Source: an uncultured Paracoccaceae bacterium
GTDB lineage: Bacteria; Pseudomonadota; Alphaproteobacteria; Rhodobacterales; Rhodobacteraceae
Length of the DNA stretch: 64,000 nucleotides
NCBI GenBank assembly: GCA_947493255.1
Contig: CANLQK010000005.1
Span: forward strand, 1 to 64,000
Direction: 5' to 3'
Positions 9,836 through 17,369 of this stretch are shown here, piece by piece. The translations under genes were made by a program, and so were the position numbers. A model generated the notes under the pieces. The model saw only the letters and a list, made by a program, of their open reading frames with translations, did no database searches and had not been told where the DNA came from. Numbering within the stretch: position 1 is the stretch's first letter; every line of letters starts with the position of its first letter.

Positions 9836-10414
9836 GTGCTGCGAATGATCTTTGGGCGAGCCTTATGGCTCGCCCTTTTCCTTACAGTCGGCAATATCAA
9901 CACGGTCAGGGCGCACGCCTTGCCTGGCAGTGTTCTCACATTCTCTTCAAATGATGACGGTATAGGCCTCGCGATAAGCCTGCCATTCGAAGACTTGGTT
10001 ATCGCTGATGGCTCGCTGTCCAGAATCGAGGGCCATCCCTTTGGCACCCCTTTGGACAACGAAGACCTCTCGGCCTTAGCGCGATATTTCAAAGACCATC
10101 TTTCCGTCCAGAAAAATCAGACTGAATTGGCTTACGAAGTCGAGTACGCAACTTTGCAACAAGCCTATGACGAACACATCGGCCACTATTCATTGATGAA
10201 CCTATCTGCGAAACTTGACTCGATAACTGCCCCAGAAACCCTGACGTTTATCTATGACGCTGTGATGCACGAAGTTCGCAACCATCGTGCCATCGTATTT
10301 TGGTCCTTTCGAAACGAAGCCCCCTGCATGATCGTTGAATTTGGTTACCGCCCCACCGATGGCATTCAACAGGCGTTTCCAATTGCTCGATCCGCTAGCC
10401 AACTTTGCAACTGA
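9836..10414 (+). CDS. Exported protein coupled to DUF3500, HupE-ectodomain-like
   Basis: I do not recognise this 192-residue protein with certainty. It starts at GTG (9836) or the ATG at 9845. It has a clear Sec signal (residues ~8-26) ending VRA, so the mature chain would begin with histidine (HALPGS). The following beta-rich region resembles the periplasmic segment found before the membrane domain of some HupE/UreJ-like proteins, but no membrane domain follows. A mature N-terminal histidine is typical of copper His-brace proteins, though that alone is weak evidence. Translational coupling to the DUF3500 gene points to a shared role. Confidence 0.6.
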   Translation: MLRMIFGRALWLALFLTVGNINTVRAHALPGSVLTFSSNDDGIGLAISLPFEDLVIADGSLSRIEGHPFGTPLDNEDLSALARYFKDHLSVQKNQTELAYEVEYATLQQAYDEHIGHYSLMNLSAKLDSITAPETLTFIYDAVMHEVRNHRAIVFWSFRNEAPCMIVEFGYRPTDGIQQAFPIARSASQLCN

Positions 10415-10480
10415 TTTCCTAAGTCGCACTTTCCGTCAGCGTAGCCTAGTCTGCCCACAACTCCATCATGGGTAAGAACT

Positions 10481-11695
10481 ATGCTCTCAGATATTTCGAA
10501 TTCCTGGAACGACCCCTTGCTCCGGCTGTCGTTCCTTTGCATCACGATAATGGGCGCAGCTGTGGCAACACTAACGCCATTTCAATCAGTGATCGGAATT
10601 GAACATCTAGGGTTTTCCCGCAGCGCATATGCCTTGATGACCACATTGGGCGCATTGTTTAGTGTCACCGCCTCAGTCAGTGTCGGCATCTATACCGACC
10701 AGACTGGTCGATATAAAACGGTACTTGCACGCTGCAATCTGGTTGCCATTGTCGGCGCGCTCAGTGTCTTTTTCCTCCCATCCAAGATAACTTTCATCTT
10801 GGCGCATGTCGTCCTGTTCCCAATCGCATCAACCACCTTCACACAGTACTTTGCCATGGCCAGCCTTGCGGCCCGCAAAAACGACGCCTTGAACAAAGAC
10901 GTCAGCCTATCATTCATCCGCGCTGCATTTTCTGGAACATTTGGCCTTACCCCCCCTTTGCTGGCCATCGCGGTGGCGGGTGGGATGGATCTGCTCAGCC
11001 TTTATGGTGTCTCGGCACTCCTAAGCATTGTTGTGCTCATGCTGATCTTGCGCATGTGGCCCACGCAAACAGTGGCGCTTTCTGAAACTTCGGGCATCGG
11101 TTTCTTTGAATCTCTCAAAGAACTCTCCAGCGCCCCAGTCCTTGCTCGCTTGTTGCTGATCGCCGTAATCAGCGGCGTGAACGGGTTATACAATATTCTG
11201 TTAGGGCTATTGATTGTGAACGACCTAGGCGGTTCCGAGGCGGATGTCGGTTGGTTTGCTGGCGGCGTCGCAATAGCGGAGGTCCCAGTCATGTTGGGGG
11301 CTGCAGTACTGCTTCGATACATCTCTCGCAGTGGCATGATCCTGATTGGGTGTCTGATTTATGGCGCATTCCTCGCAGGACTAGCAGCTTTCGACACGAT
11401 CAGCTCCGCTTGGGTCATGATCATTCCAGGCGGAATTGGTGCAGGTATCATACTGTCCTTGTCCGTTGGATATGTGCAAGATCTTGTATCCTCTCGCCCC
11501 GGAGCTGGGTCATCACTGGTCGCAGTTTCCCATTTTGGCGGGATGATATTTGCGTCTGCTGTTCTCGCAAGTGGTGGCCTATTTACTGGTTACCAAGGGA
11601 CGGCATGGATCGGTAGCGCCATCGGGGTTTGCGCTGGCATAGCGTTGTTTGCCATAGACGGTGCCAAGTTTCGCCCTGGTACGGCCAAATCCTGA
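10481..11695 (+). CDS. MFS transporter
   Basis: This 404-residue permease has about 12 hydrophobic segments. The conserved cytoplasmic loop between helices 2 and 3 reads GIYTDQTGRYKTVL. The overall layout resembles drug or sugar exporters of the major facilitator superfamily. It starts at an ATG 66 bases after the preceding exported protein and is followed by pyrF on the same strand, but no functional link to either is visible. Substrate unknown. Confidence 0.85.
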   Translation: MLSDISNSWNDPLLRLSFLCITIMGAAVATLTPFQSVIGIEHLGFSRSAYALMTTLGALFSVTASVSVGIYTDQTGRYKTVLARCNLVAIVGALSVFFLPSKITFILAHVVLFPIASTTFTQYFAMASLAARKNDALNKDVSLSFIRAAFSGTFGLTPPLLAIAVAGGMDLLSLYGVSALLSIVVLMLILRMWPTQTVALSETSGIGFFESLKELSSAPVLARLLLIAVISGVNGLYNILLGLLIVNDLGGSEADVGWFAGGVAIAEVPVMLGAAVLLRYISRSGMILIGCLIYGAFLAGLAAFDTISSAWVMIIPGGIGAGIILSLSVGYVQDLVSSRPGAGSSLVAVSHFGGMIFASAVLASGGLFTGYQGTAWIGSAIGVCAGIALFAIDGAKFRPGTAKS

Positions 11696-11757
11696 GCCTG
11701 CTTGCCCCTTTGCATTCGGTTCCGTAAGACAGCCCAAGCAAAACGGGAGCCCAGACC

Positions 11758-12456
11758 ATGACCACATCCGATCAGTTGATTGTAGCCCTTGATGTTCCAG
11801 ACGCCCTGCAAGGCATGGCCCTTGCCGAGAAAATCGGCGATGCGGCGTCTTTCTACAAAATTGGGCTAGGGATGTTGACAGGTGGCGGCTTGGCTTTGGC
11901 TAACGAGCTGGCCGACGAGCATGGAAAACGCATTTTCCTCGATATGAAGCTGTTCGACATTGGTGCAACGGTCGAAGCAGCCGTTCGCGGGTTGTCACGG
12001 TTCGGGCACGACTTCTTAACTGTCCACGGAGACCCTCATGTTGTAAGAGCAGCCGCCGAAGGAAAGGGCGGGTCCGACATGAAGATCCTCGCGGTTACGA
12101 TCCTCACATCCATGGATCGCCAAGACCTGGATGCGTCCTGCATCAAAGCAGGTGACATCAAGGATCTGGTTCAAGAACGGGCAGGAACCGCTTTGTCGAA
12201 CGGCGCTGATGGTGTCATCGCATCGCCCCAAGAAGCCGCGCTCATCCGTGCGCTCCCCGAAGCGAACGGAAAGCTAATTGTAACCCCTGGTGTGCGTCCT
12301 GCTGGGGCTGCGCTGGGCGACCAAAAACGGGTTGAAACACCTGCCAAAGCCATTGCAGACGGTGCCAATCACGTGGTTGTTGGGCGCCCAATTTGGCAAA
12401 ATTCTGACCCAAGGGCCGTTGCAGAGGCAATTCAGGCGGAATTACGCTCCGCATAG
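11758..12456 (+). CDS. pyrF: Orotidine 5'-phosphate decarboxylase
   Basis: PyrF catalyses the last step of de novo UMP synthesis, decarboxylating OMP to UMP in the cytoplasm. The 232-residue TIM-barrel protein has the family's active-site block FLDMKLFDIGATV (Asp-x-Lys-x-x-Asp), the substrate-binding VALDVPD at the N terminus, the TPGVRP loop and the C-terminal VVGRPIW phosphate site. A GGGAG ribosome site precedes the ATG. Two small unknown proteins follow on the same strand after a 180-base gap with two inverted repeats. Confidence 0.97.
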   Translation: MTTSDQLIVALDVPDALQGMALAEKIGDAASFYKIGLGMLTGGGLALANELADEHGKRIFLDMKLFDIGATVEAAVRGLSRFGHDFLTVHGDPHVVRAAAEGKGGSDMKILAVTILTSMDRQDLDASCIKAGDIKDLVQERAGTALSNGADGVIASPQEAALIRALPEANGKLIVTPGVRPAGAALGDQKRVETPAKAIADGANHVVVGRPIWQNSDPRAVAEAIQAELRSA

Positions 12457-12471
12457 AGTTTTCATTTTATC

Positions 12472-12534
12472 GTTAATAATCAAAATATTAACACCATAGA
12501 TTACAGAAATCCGCCCGTTCTTCACGGGAACGGG
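12472..12534. repeat. Two inverted repeats between pyrF and the small-protein pair
   Basis: The first, 12472-12492, is GTTAATA and TATTAAC around seven bases, an operator-like AT-rich palindrome. The second, 12514-12534, is CCCGTTC and GAACGGG around seven bases. Neither is followed by a T run, so they are more likely operator or RNA-structure elements than a simple terminator. Confidence 0.45.
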
Positions 12535-12636
12535 GGGAAACGTGTATGTACGCTCCCCCTTTAATGGAACCAAAGTTATCCCCAGATGTTGTGTAGACAG
12601 GAAAGACTGACACTAGACGAATTATAGGGGGTTATC

Positions 12637-12813
12637 ATGATCCAACTAAATGACATTCGATACACAGGCCGCGGTTTTGAAGCCGCCGTCGTTTTGCCGA
12701 CCCACGGTGGGCCGCTAAAATTCAATTGCCGTGCCGACGGTCCCGCAACGATGGATCCATCGCAGGTAAAACGTGCACTGCTCGGTCACGCCGTTCGCCA
12801 ACGCACCCGATAA
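12637..12813 (+). CDS. Small conserved protein, paralog 1
   Basis: This 58-residue ORF begins MIQLNDIRYTGRGFEAAV and follows a GGGGG-rich ribosome site. It aligns along its length with the next small gene: the IQL-x-x-I-x-Y start, the alternating beta-strand middle, the single cysteine and the following helix share position and spacing. It has no signal peptide or membrane segment, so it is probably a small cytosolic beta/alpha protein. Function unknown. It sits 21 bases before its paralog in what looks like a two-gene transcript ending at the terminator near 13120. Confidence 0.7.
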   Translation: MIQLNDIRYTGRGFEAAVVLPTHGGPLKFNCRADGPATMDPSQVKRALLGHAVRQRTR

Positions 12814-12834
12814 ATCAAAGAAAGGACGCCCGTT

Positions 12835-13047
12835 ATGTCTCGCATTCAGCTTGGAAACATCCATTACAACCCGGTAACCGGCGCCTACGAAGCCCGCGTC
12901 GATATCGACCGCAAAGGCCGTACCTACCGGTACCCATGTTCCGTGCCCGGCACGTTGATGATGGAAGAAACCGCTGTGCGCCGCGGCCTTACTCAACAGG
13001 CTCAGCAAATGGCCTCTCGTGAAGGCGGTTTGCTGTCTATTCGCTGA
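12835..13047 (+). CDS. Small conserved protein, paralog 2
   Basis: A 70-residue ORF begins MSRIQLGNIHYNPVTGAYEA after an AAAGGA ribosome site. It is related to the preceding 58-residue protein through the shared IQLxxIxY opening, a central cysteine (YPCSVPG against FNCRADG) and a C-terminal helix. It is slightly basic and has no signal or membrane segment. I recall similar short proteins near pyrF in Rhodobacterales, sometimes labelled by association with pyrF. It is not a decarboxylase. Function unknown. Confidence 0.75.
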   Translation: MSRIQLGNIHYNPVTGAYEARVDIDRKGRTYRYPCSVPGTLMMEETAVRRGLTQQAQQMASREGGLLSIR

Positions 13048-13119
13048 TATTCGAAACGTCTGTCACTGCCTCTGTCCGAACTGTCCCTCGGACGATATTC
13101 CTCGTGACCAGACTAAACT

Positions 13120-13149
13120 GGCCCCGCCTTGTGCGGGGCCTTTCTTTTT
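13120..13149 (+). terminator. Rho-independent terminator
   Basis: GGCCCCGC and GCGGGGCC form an 8-base-pair stem around a five-base loop, followed by TTTCTTTTT. It ends the small-protein transcript and lies just short of the convergent NfeD gene. Confidence 0.9.
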
Positions 13150-13423
13150 AGTCGTTGATGTCGCGGTCCCAAACTTTCACCTGTCCACGCCGAATGCCGA
13201 AAACCTGACGCAAGGCGATATAGGCGATCAGCGAAAGCACCGCAAAAATCACCAGTGACCACGCCAATGACAGTCCACTGCCGATACCAAGCCAAATCAT
13301 GACACCCATCAGGAACGCACCAATGGCGAACCCGAGGAAAATCCACGCTGGGATCAACACCTCGGCAATGGCAAGGACAAGCCCTGCCACCATCCAGATC
13401 CACCATTCATTAAACCACGCCAT
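13148..13423 (-). CDS. NfeD-like membrane protein
   Basis: This 91-residue protein has two to three hydrophobic helices from residue ~8 to ~70 and a short polar tail beginning around QVFGIRRGQVKVWDRDIND. It is the short form of the NfeD family, which partners SPFH/stomatin proteins. Its start codon overlaps the stop codon of the upstream SPFH gene by one base (TAATG), indicating translational coupling. The C-terminal OB-fold of full-length NfeD is largely missing, as is usual for this short alphaproteobacterial type. Confidence 0.85.
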   Translation of the reverse strand: MAWFNEWWIWMVAGLVLAIAEVLIPAWIFLGFAIGAFLMGVMIWLGIGSGLSLAWSLVIFAVLSLIAYIALRQVFGIRRGQVKVWDRDIND

Positions 13424-14316
13424 TAGCCGCGTCCTTTAAGCATTTTGAATGCATCACCAAAGGCCTCAAGCGCATTGGCAGGAACCAAAATTGTGTTGCT
13501 GCCATTGGACGCGCCCAGCGCATTGATGGATTCAACCTGTTTCAAAGCGACCTGATACTGCGCCGCCTCCAAACCATTTTCAGCAATCGCAACAGCAACA
13601 ACTTGGGTCGCATACGCCTCTGCGTCCGCCGACACACGTCGCGCTTTAGCGGCCTGTTCTGCAGCATACAGTTCGGCATCCGATTGCAGCTCAACAGCAC
13701 GTTTTTGGCCTTCGGCTTCAGTAACCTGTGCACGGCGCGCACGTTCGGCGTTCAACTGCTGCAACATGGCAGAGCGCGTGGCGGCATCCAAGTTTACGTC
13801 CAAAATCTCGGCGCGTGTCACTTCAATACCCCAGTCATCAACTTGTGCAGCAAGCTGGTCCTGAATAGCCAAAATCAGGCCGGTACGATTTGCCTGCACT
13901 TGATCCAGTTCCATCTTACCGATTTCAGAACGCACAATACCGGCAACCGTTGTTGAAATCGCACCATCAACGTCGCGGATACGGTAAACTGTCTTTTCCG
14001 GTTCAATAATGCGGTAGAACACTGAAGTTTCGACCTGCACTAACACGTTGTCTGACGTAATCGCATCTTGTCCCATAACCGGCAACTGACGTTCCAGAAT
14101 GGAAATCTTATGCGCAACACGGTCAAGGAACGGGATGATAAAGTTGATGCCCGGCCCAAGCACCGCACGCAGTCGACCAAACCGTTCAACCACATATTTT
14201 TCTGACTGAGGGACAATTCGAACCCCCATAAAGATGCAGATAATAATAAAGGCTGCCAATAAGATCAGGACAATATTACCCCCGACCAAATTACCAATGA
14301 TATCTTCAATACTCAT
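13423..14316 (-). CDS. SPFH/Band 7 protein, QmcA-like
   Basis: A stomatin/prohibitin-family membrane protein thought to scaffold inner-membrane microdomains and influence proteolysis there. The 297-residue product has one N-terminal membrane helix (~10-30), the SPFH domain starting near VRIVPQSEKYVVERFGRL, and an Ala/Glu-rich coiled-coil region (~190-245). I place the start at the ATG at 14316, preceded by GAGGATCGTC, not the TTG at 14328, which overlaps that ribosome site. It is coupled to the NfeD partner downstream. Confidence 0.9.
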   Translation of the reverse strand: MSIEDIIGNLVGGNIVLILLAAFIIICIFMGVRIVPQSEKYVVERFGRLRAVLGPGINFIIPFLDRVAHKISILERQLPVMGQDAITSDNVLVQVETSVFYRIIEPEKTVYRIRDVDGAISTTVAGIVRSEIGKMELDQVQANRTGLILAIQDQLAAQVDDWGIEVTRAEILDVNLDAATRSAMLQQLNAERARRAQVTEAEGQKRAVELQSDAELYAAEQAAKARRVSADAEAYATQVVAVAIAENGLEAAQYQVALKQVESINALGASNGSNTILVPANALEAFGDAFKMLKGRG

Positions 14317-14545
14317 GACGATCCTCAAAACTGGTTTTTATATTGGCCGCACTGTGAACCACCTTGCTCGGTAATTGAAGGGCAGGTCGGCTTAGAACTC
14401 ATTTTAGGCGGGCGTGTTACCCACGTGCCGCAACCATTGGTCGAACTGACGTCTTCTTACAGATTCTACAACAAGGCCCGAATTCAACTGAGCGCTCCTC
14501 TCACCCCAACTTGCCTCGCCCCTAATTGCTCGCGTATCTATACCT

Positions 14546-15799
14546 ATGCCCGCCATATGTCGCGCCTGCCTTCATAGTTTCGAATCAGGAACACGGTGTC
14601 CCGTGTGCCGCAGCCCCCGTGTGACATCCCACCCAGAACTATTTGACCTTACAATCGCGCACATGGACTGCGACGCGTTCTATGCAAGTGTCGAAAAGCG
14701 CGACAATCCCGAACTGGATGGTAAGCCCGTCATCATAGGAGGGGGGCACCGCGGCGTTGTTTCAACCTGTTGCTACATTGCCCGCATAAAGGGTGTTCGT
14801 TCCGCGATGCCCATGTTTCAAGCTTTGAAACTGTGCCCAGAGGCAATTGTCGTCAAAGGCCGCATGAACAGATATGCGGAAGTCTCCCGACAAGTACGTG
14901 CATTGATGGATGAACTAACGCCCGTCGTGGAACCCCTGTCCTTGGACGAAGCGTTTATGGATCTAAAGGGGACTGCAAAACTACACGGCGCCCCGCCAGC
15001 CGTTATGTTGGCCCGACTGACCAAGCGAATGCAGGACGAGATCGGGATTACAGGATCCATTGGCCTTAGCCACAACAAGTTCTTGGCCAAGGTTGCATCT
15101 GACCTAGATAAGCCGCGCGGGTATTCTGTGATCGGCGCCGCCGAAACCACCGAATTTCTACGCCCCAAACCTGTACGTCTGATTTGGGGCATTGGCCCGG
15201 CAGCACAAGCGTCATTAGATGCCGCTGGCATCCGAACCTTTGACGACCTTTTGCGTTGGGATAGACGCGACCTCAATGACAGGTTCGGCAGTATGGGTGA
15301 AAAGCTCTACGCGCTTGCCCGCGGCGAGGACGCCCGTCGTGTATCATCCCACGCGCCAGTTAAGGGGCTATCCAACGAAACAACATTCAATGAAGACACC
15401 AGTGCGATAGACTTGCTCGACGGACACATATGGCGAATGGCCGAAAAAGTATCTAGCCGGGCAAAAGCAAACGAAAAAGCAGGGCGGGTTGTCACTTTAA
15501 AATTGAAGCGTTCAAATCATAAACTGCTTTCAAAACGTCAAAGCCTGCACCAGCCCACCCAATTGGCCGACACGATCTATCGGACCGCTCGCGCATTGTT
15601 TGATCAGGTCGGTGAGCAAGGCCCCTATAGGCTGTTAGGTGTCGGAATTTCGGACCTTGTCCCAGCTAGAGACGCAGACCGCGAAGGCGACCTACTGGAT
15701 CCCGATGCCGGTAAGCGTGCCGAAGCTGAACGCGCCACCGATGCAATTCGAAAGAAATTTGGGAAAGACGCGATCCTAAAAGGTCGCGCACTGCGATAA
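14546..15799 (+). CDS. dinB: DNA polymerase IV with N-terminal zinc-ribbon-like motif
   Basis: A Y-family translesion polymerase of 417 residues. Catalytic carboxylates are in AHMDCDAFYASVEKRDNP (Asp41) and SLDEAFMDL. The thumb HhH region (IWGIGPAAQASLDAAGI) and little-finger domain follow in order. Unusually, about 35 residues precede the palm domain, with cysteines 5, 8, 18 and 21 arranged CxxC-x9-CxxC like a zinc ribbon. This extension is not part of the E. coli enzyme. No LexA-box-like sequence was found in the 217 bases upstream. Confidence 0.94.
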   Translation: MPAICRACLHSFESGTRCPVCRSPRVTSHPELFDLTIAHMDCDAFYASVEKRDNPELDGKPVIIGGGHRGVVSTCCYIARIKGVRSAMPMFQALKLCPEAIVVKGRMNRYAEVSRQVRALMDELTPVVEPLSLDEAFMDLKGTAKLHGAPPAVMLARLTKRMQDEIGITGSIGLSHNKFLAKVASDLDKPRGYSVIGAAETTEFLRPKPVRLIWGIGPAAQASLDAAGIRTFDDLLRWDRRDLNDRFGSMGEKLYALARGEDARRVSSHAPVKGLSNETTFNEDTSAIDLLDGHIWRMAEKVSSRAKANEKAGRVVTLKLKRSNHKLLSKRQSLHQPTQLADTIYRTARALFDQVGEQGPYRLLGVGISDLVPARDADREGDLLDPDAGKRAEAERATDAIRKKFGKDAILKGRALR

Positions 15800-15812
15800 C
15801 GATCTAACCGCA

Positions 15813-16685
15813 CTATTCGGCAGCGACACGTTGATCTTCACCACGCCCAATTTCAGAAAGCTCGGCAATCACACCATCTAACGTCTCTTTGAAAGCACCA
15901 TAATTTGCGTTCGGCTTTATGGTTTTCTCATCCATATAGATAGATCGATCGATTTCGACCTGTACCGCATGTTGGCGGCGCGAAGGTCGACCGTAGTTCT
16001 GGCAAATATAGGCCCCAGCGAACGGCATGTTACGTGCAACTTTAAATCCTGCTGATGCAAAAGCCGCTTCTACCTGTTCTACAACTGACGACGACGCGGC
16101 AGCCCCAAACCTATCCCCTAGAACGACATCCGGTCTTGTCGCACCGGGCGGGCCAACGTTTTCCAATGCTTCGTGGGGCATGGAATGACAATCAATCAAT
16201 ATAGCCTCTCCAAAAGAACGGTGCGCCCGATCCATCAAAGACTGCAAAGTATCGTGGTAAGGACGCCACACCGAAGCAATGCGGTCATGCGCCTCTACCA
16301 GCGATAGCTTTCCATTATATATCGCGCGGCCATTGGAAACGACACGTGGGATCACACCCAAGCCGCTAGAAATTCGCGGGTTATGCGCAACACGCCGGAT
16401 ACCTTCAATGGCGGCCGGATCCAGCTCTTCTGGTCCTCGGTTCAAATCGACAAAGGCGCGTGGTGATTGCGCTGTCAGCAACGGAGCACCATGTTTTATG
16501 GCAGAGCCAAACAAATCATCAACAAATGCATCCTCTGAAGACCGAATCTCATGTTGATCCAAAATCACTTGCCGCAAGAATGAAGGAAGGTAAATTCTAC
16601 CTGAATGCGGAGACGCAAACACAACACTTGTTGTGCACGTGTCCGGACACCGCAACAGGTAGGATTGGTTTTCTGTTCCACTCAT
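15813..16685 (-). CDS. N-formylglutamate amidohydrolase family protein
   Basis: The family hydrolyses N-formyl-L-glutamate, classically the last step of one histidine degradation route. The 290-residue product has the signature segments VFASPHSGRIYLP near the N terminus, FVDLNRGPEELDP, and ILIDCHSMPHEAL, whose His/Asp residues fit the metal-dependent active site. I start it at the ATG at 16685, preceded by GAAGGGATC; a TTG at 16709 is less likely. No other hut gene is adjacent, so the true substrate could differ. Confidence 0.88.
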   Translation of the reverse strand: MSGTENQSYLLRCPDTCTTSVVFASPHSGRIYLPSFLRQVILDQHEIRSSEDAFVDDLFGSAIKHGAPLLTAQSPRAFVDLNRGPEELDPAAIEGIRRVAHNPRISSGLGVIPRVVSNGRAIYNGKLSLVEAHDRIASVWRPYHDTLQSLMDRAHRSFGEAILIDCHSMPHEALENVGPPGATRPDVVLGDRFGAAASSSVVEQVEAAFASAGFKVARNMPFAGAYICQNYGRPSRRQHAVQVEIDRSIYMDEKTIKPNANYGAFKETLDGVIAELSEIGRGEDQRVAAE

Positions 16686-16741
16686 TTTAGTGATCCCTTC
16701 AAAGATCAACTTAACGCATTTTACTCTTTTACCAAAAGCCC

Positions 16742-16770
16742 TTGATCCCCCAGCCGACTCTTTATATAGA
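16742..16770 (+). promoter_or_regulatory. Candidate promoter of tRNA-Val
   Basis: TTGATC and TATAGA are separated by 17 bases and lie about 67 bases before the tRNA. A GC-rich hairpin (16782-16799, seven-base arms GACGCGC and GCGCGTC) lies in the leader and may be a processing site. Confidence 0.5.
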
Positions 16771-16836
16771 CCGCGACACCTGACGCGCGCTTGCGCGTCC
16801 TATTCATTTATAGGACGGCAGAGGTGCAACAGATAA

Positions 16837-16911
16837 GGATGATTAGCTCAGCGGTAGAGCACTTCGTTGACATCGAAGGGGTCACTGGTTCAATCCCAGT
16901 ATCGTCCACCA
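16837..16911 (+). tRNA. tRNA-Val (anticodon GAC)
   Basis: A complete cloverleaf can be drawn. The acceptor stem GGATGAT pairs with ATCGTCC with one G-T pair. The D arm contains TAGCTCAGCGGTAGAGC. The anticodon stem CTTCG/CGAAG encloses TTGACAT, giving anticodon GAC at 16869-16871. The T arm carries GGTTCAATCCC. The CCA end is encoded at 16909-16911. It reads GUC and GUU valine codons. Confidence 0.97.
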
Positions 16912-16987
16912 CGAATTCACCGCGTTGCTTGCAGCGCACGACAGCAACCAAGGCGCAATCGCCGCGCCGCGAGAAAAGGATAGAACC

Positions 16988-17113
16988 ATGAAAGTTCGCA
17001 ACTCCCTCCGCTCGCTCAAGCAGCGCCACCGCGATTGCCGCGTCGTGCGCCGTAAGGGTCGGGTCTACGTTATCAACAAGACCCAGCGTCGGTTTAAGGC
17101 GCGTCAGGGTTAA
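16988..17113 (+). CDS. rpmJ: 50S ribosomal protein L36
   Basis: A 41-residue, highly basic ribosomal protein beginning [20 protein letters not shown]. It is the longer alphaproteobacterial type, with a single cysteine instead of the CxxC...C/H zinc site, so it belongs to the zinc-independent class. It lies 76 bases after tRNA-Val and directly before a strong terminator. Confidence 0.97.
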   Translation: MKVRNSLRSLKQRHRDCRVVRRKGRVYVINKTQRRFKARQG

Positions 17114-17145
17114 TCCCAGACCACTTAGACAGTTAAGTTTTAAAG

Positions 17146-17182
17146 AGCCGCGCCTGAGAAATCAGAGCGCGGCTTTTTCTTT
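17146..17182 (+). terminator. Rho-independent terminator after rpmJ
   Basis: AGCCGCGC (17146-17153) and GCGCGGCT (17167-17174) form the stem, followed by TTTTCTTTT. It closes the rpmJ transcript. Confidence 0.9.
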
Positions 17183-17230
17183 TACCGAACATTAGTACTT
17201 GCGGGTTTGCCCCCACCCTGTTCCCGCCAA

Positions 17231-17284
17231 AGGTCAGGACAATGAAACACAGTACTATGGTCTAAGGTCAGGTATTCTTGACCT
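17231..17284 (+). promoter_or_regulatory. AGGTCA half-site cluster upstream of the secreted PPC-type protein
   Basis: AGGTCA occurs at 17231 and 17265. The second copy forms an inverted repeat with TGACCT at 17279-17284 around eight bases. Three half-sites within 54 bases, about 90-140 bases before the start codon, look like an operator. The regulator is unknown. Confidence 0.4.
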
Positions 17285-17369
17285 GCACGCCTTCTGCGCA
17301 AACTTTTCCTAGCCGCCAAGCCGAACAGCCCGTAGGATTCCGGTAATTTCAAATACCGGAGTGATTAAA

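Noticed and set aside
12572-12584. TTATCCCCA as a DnaA box
   Set aside because: It differs from the consensus nonamer at one key position and stands alone; not evidence for an origin.
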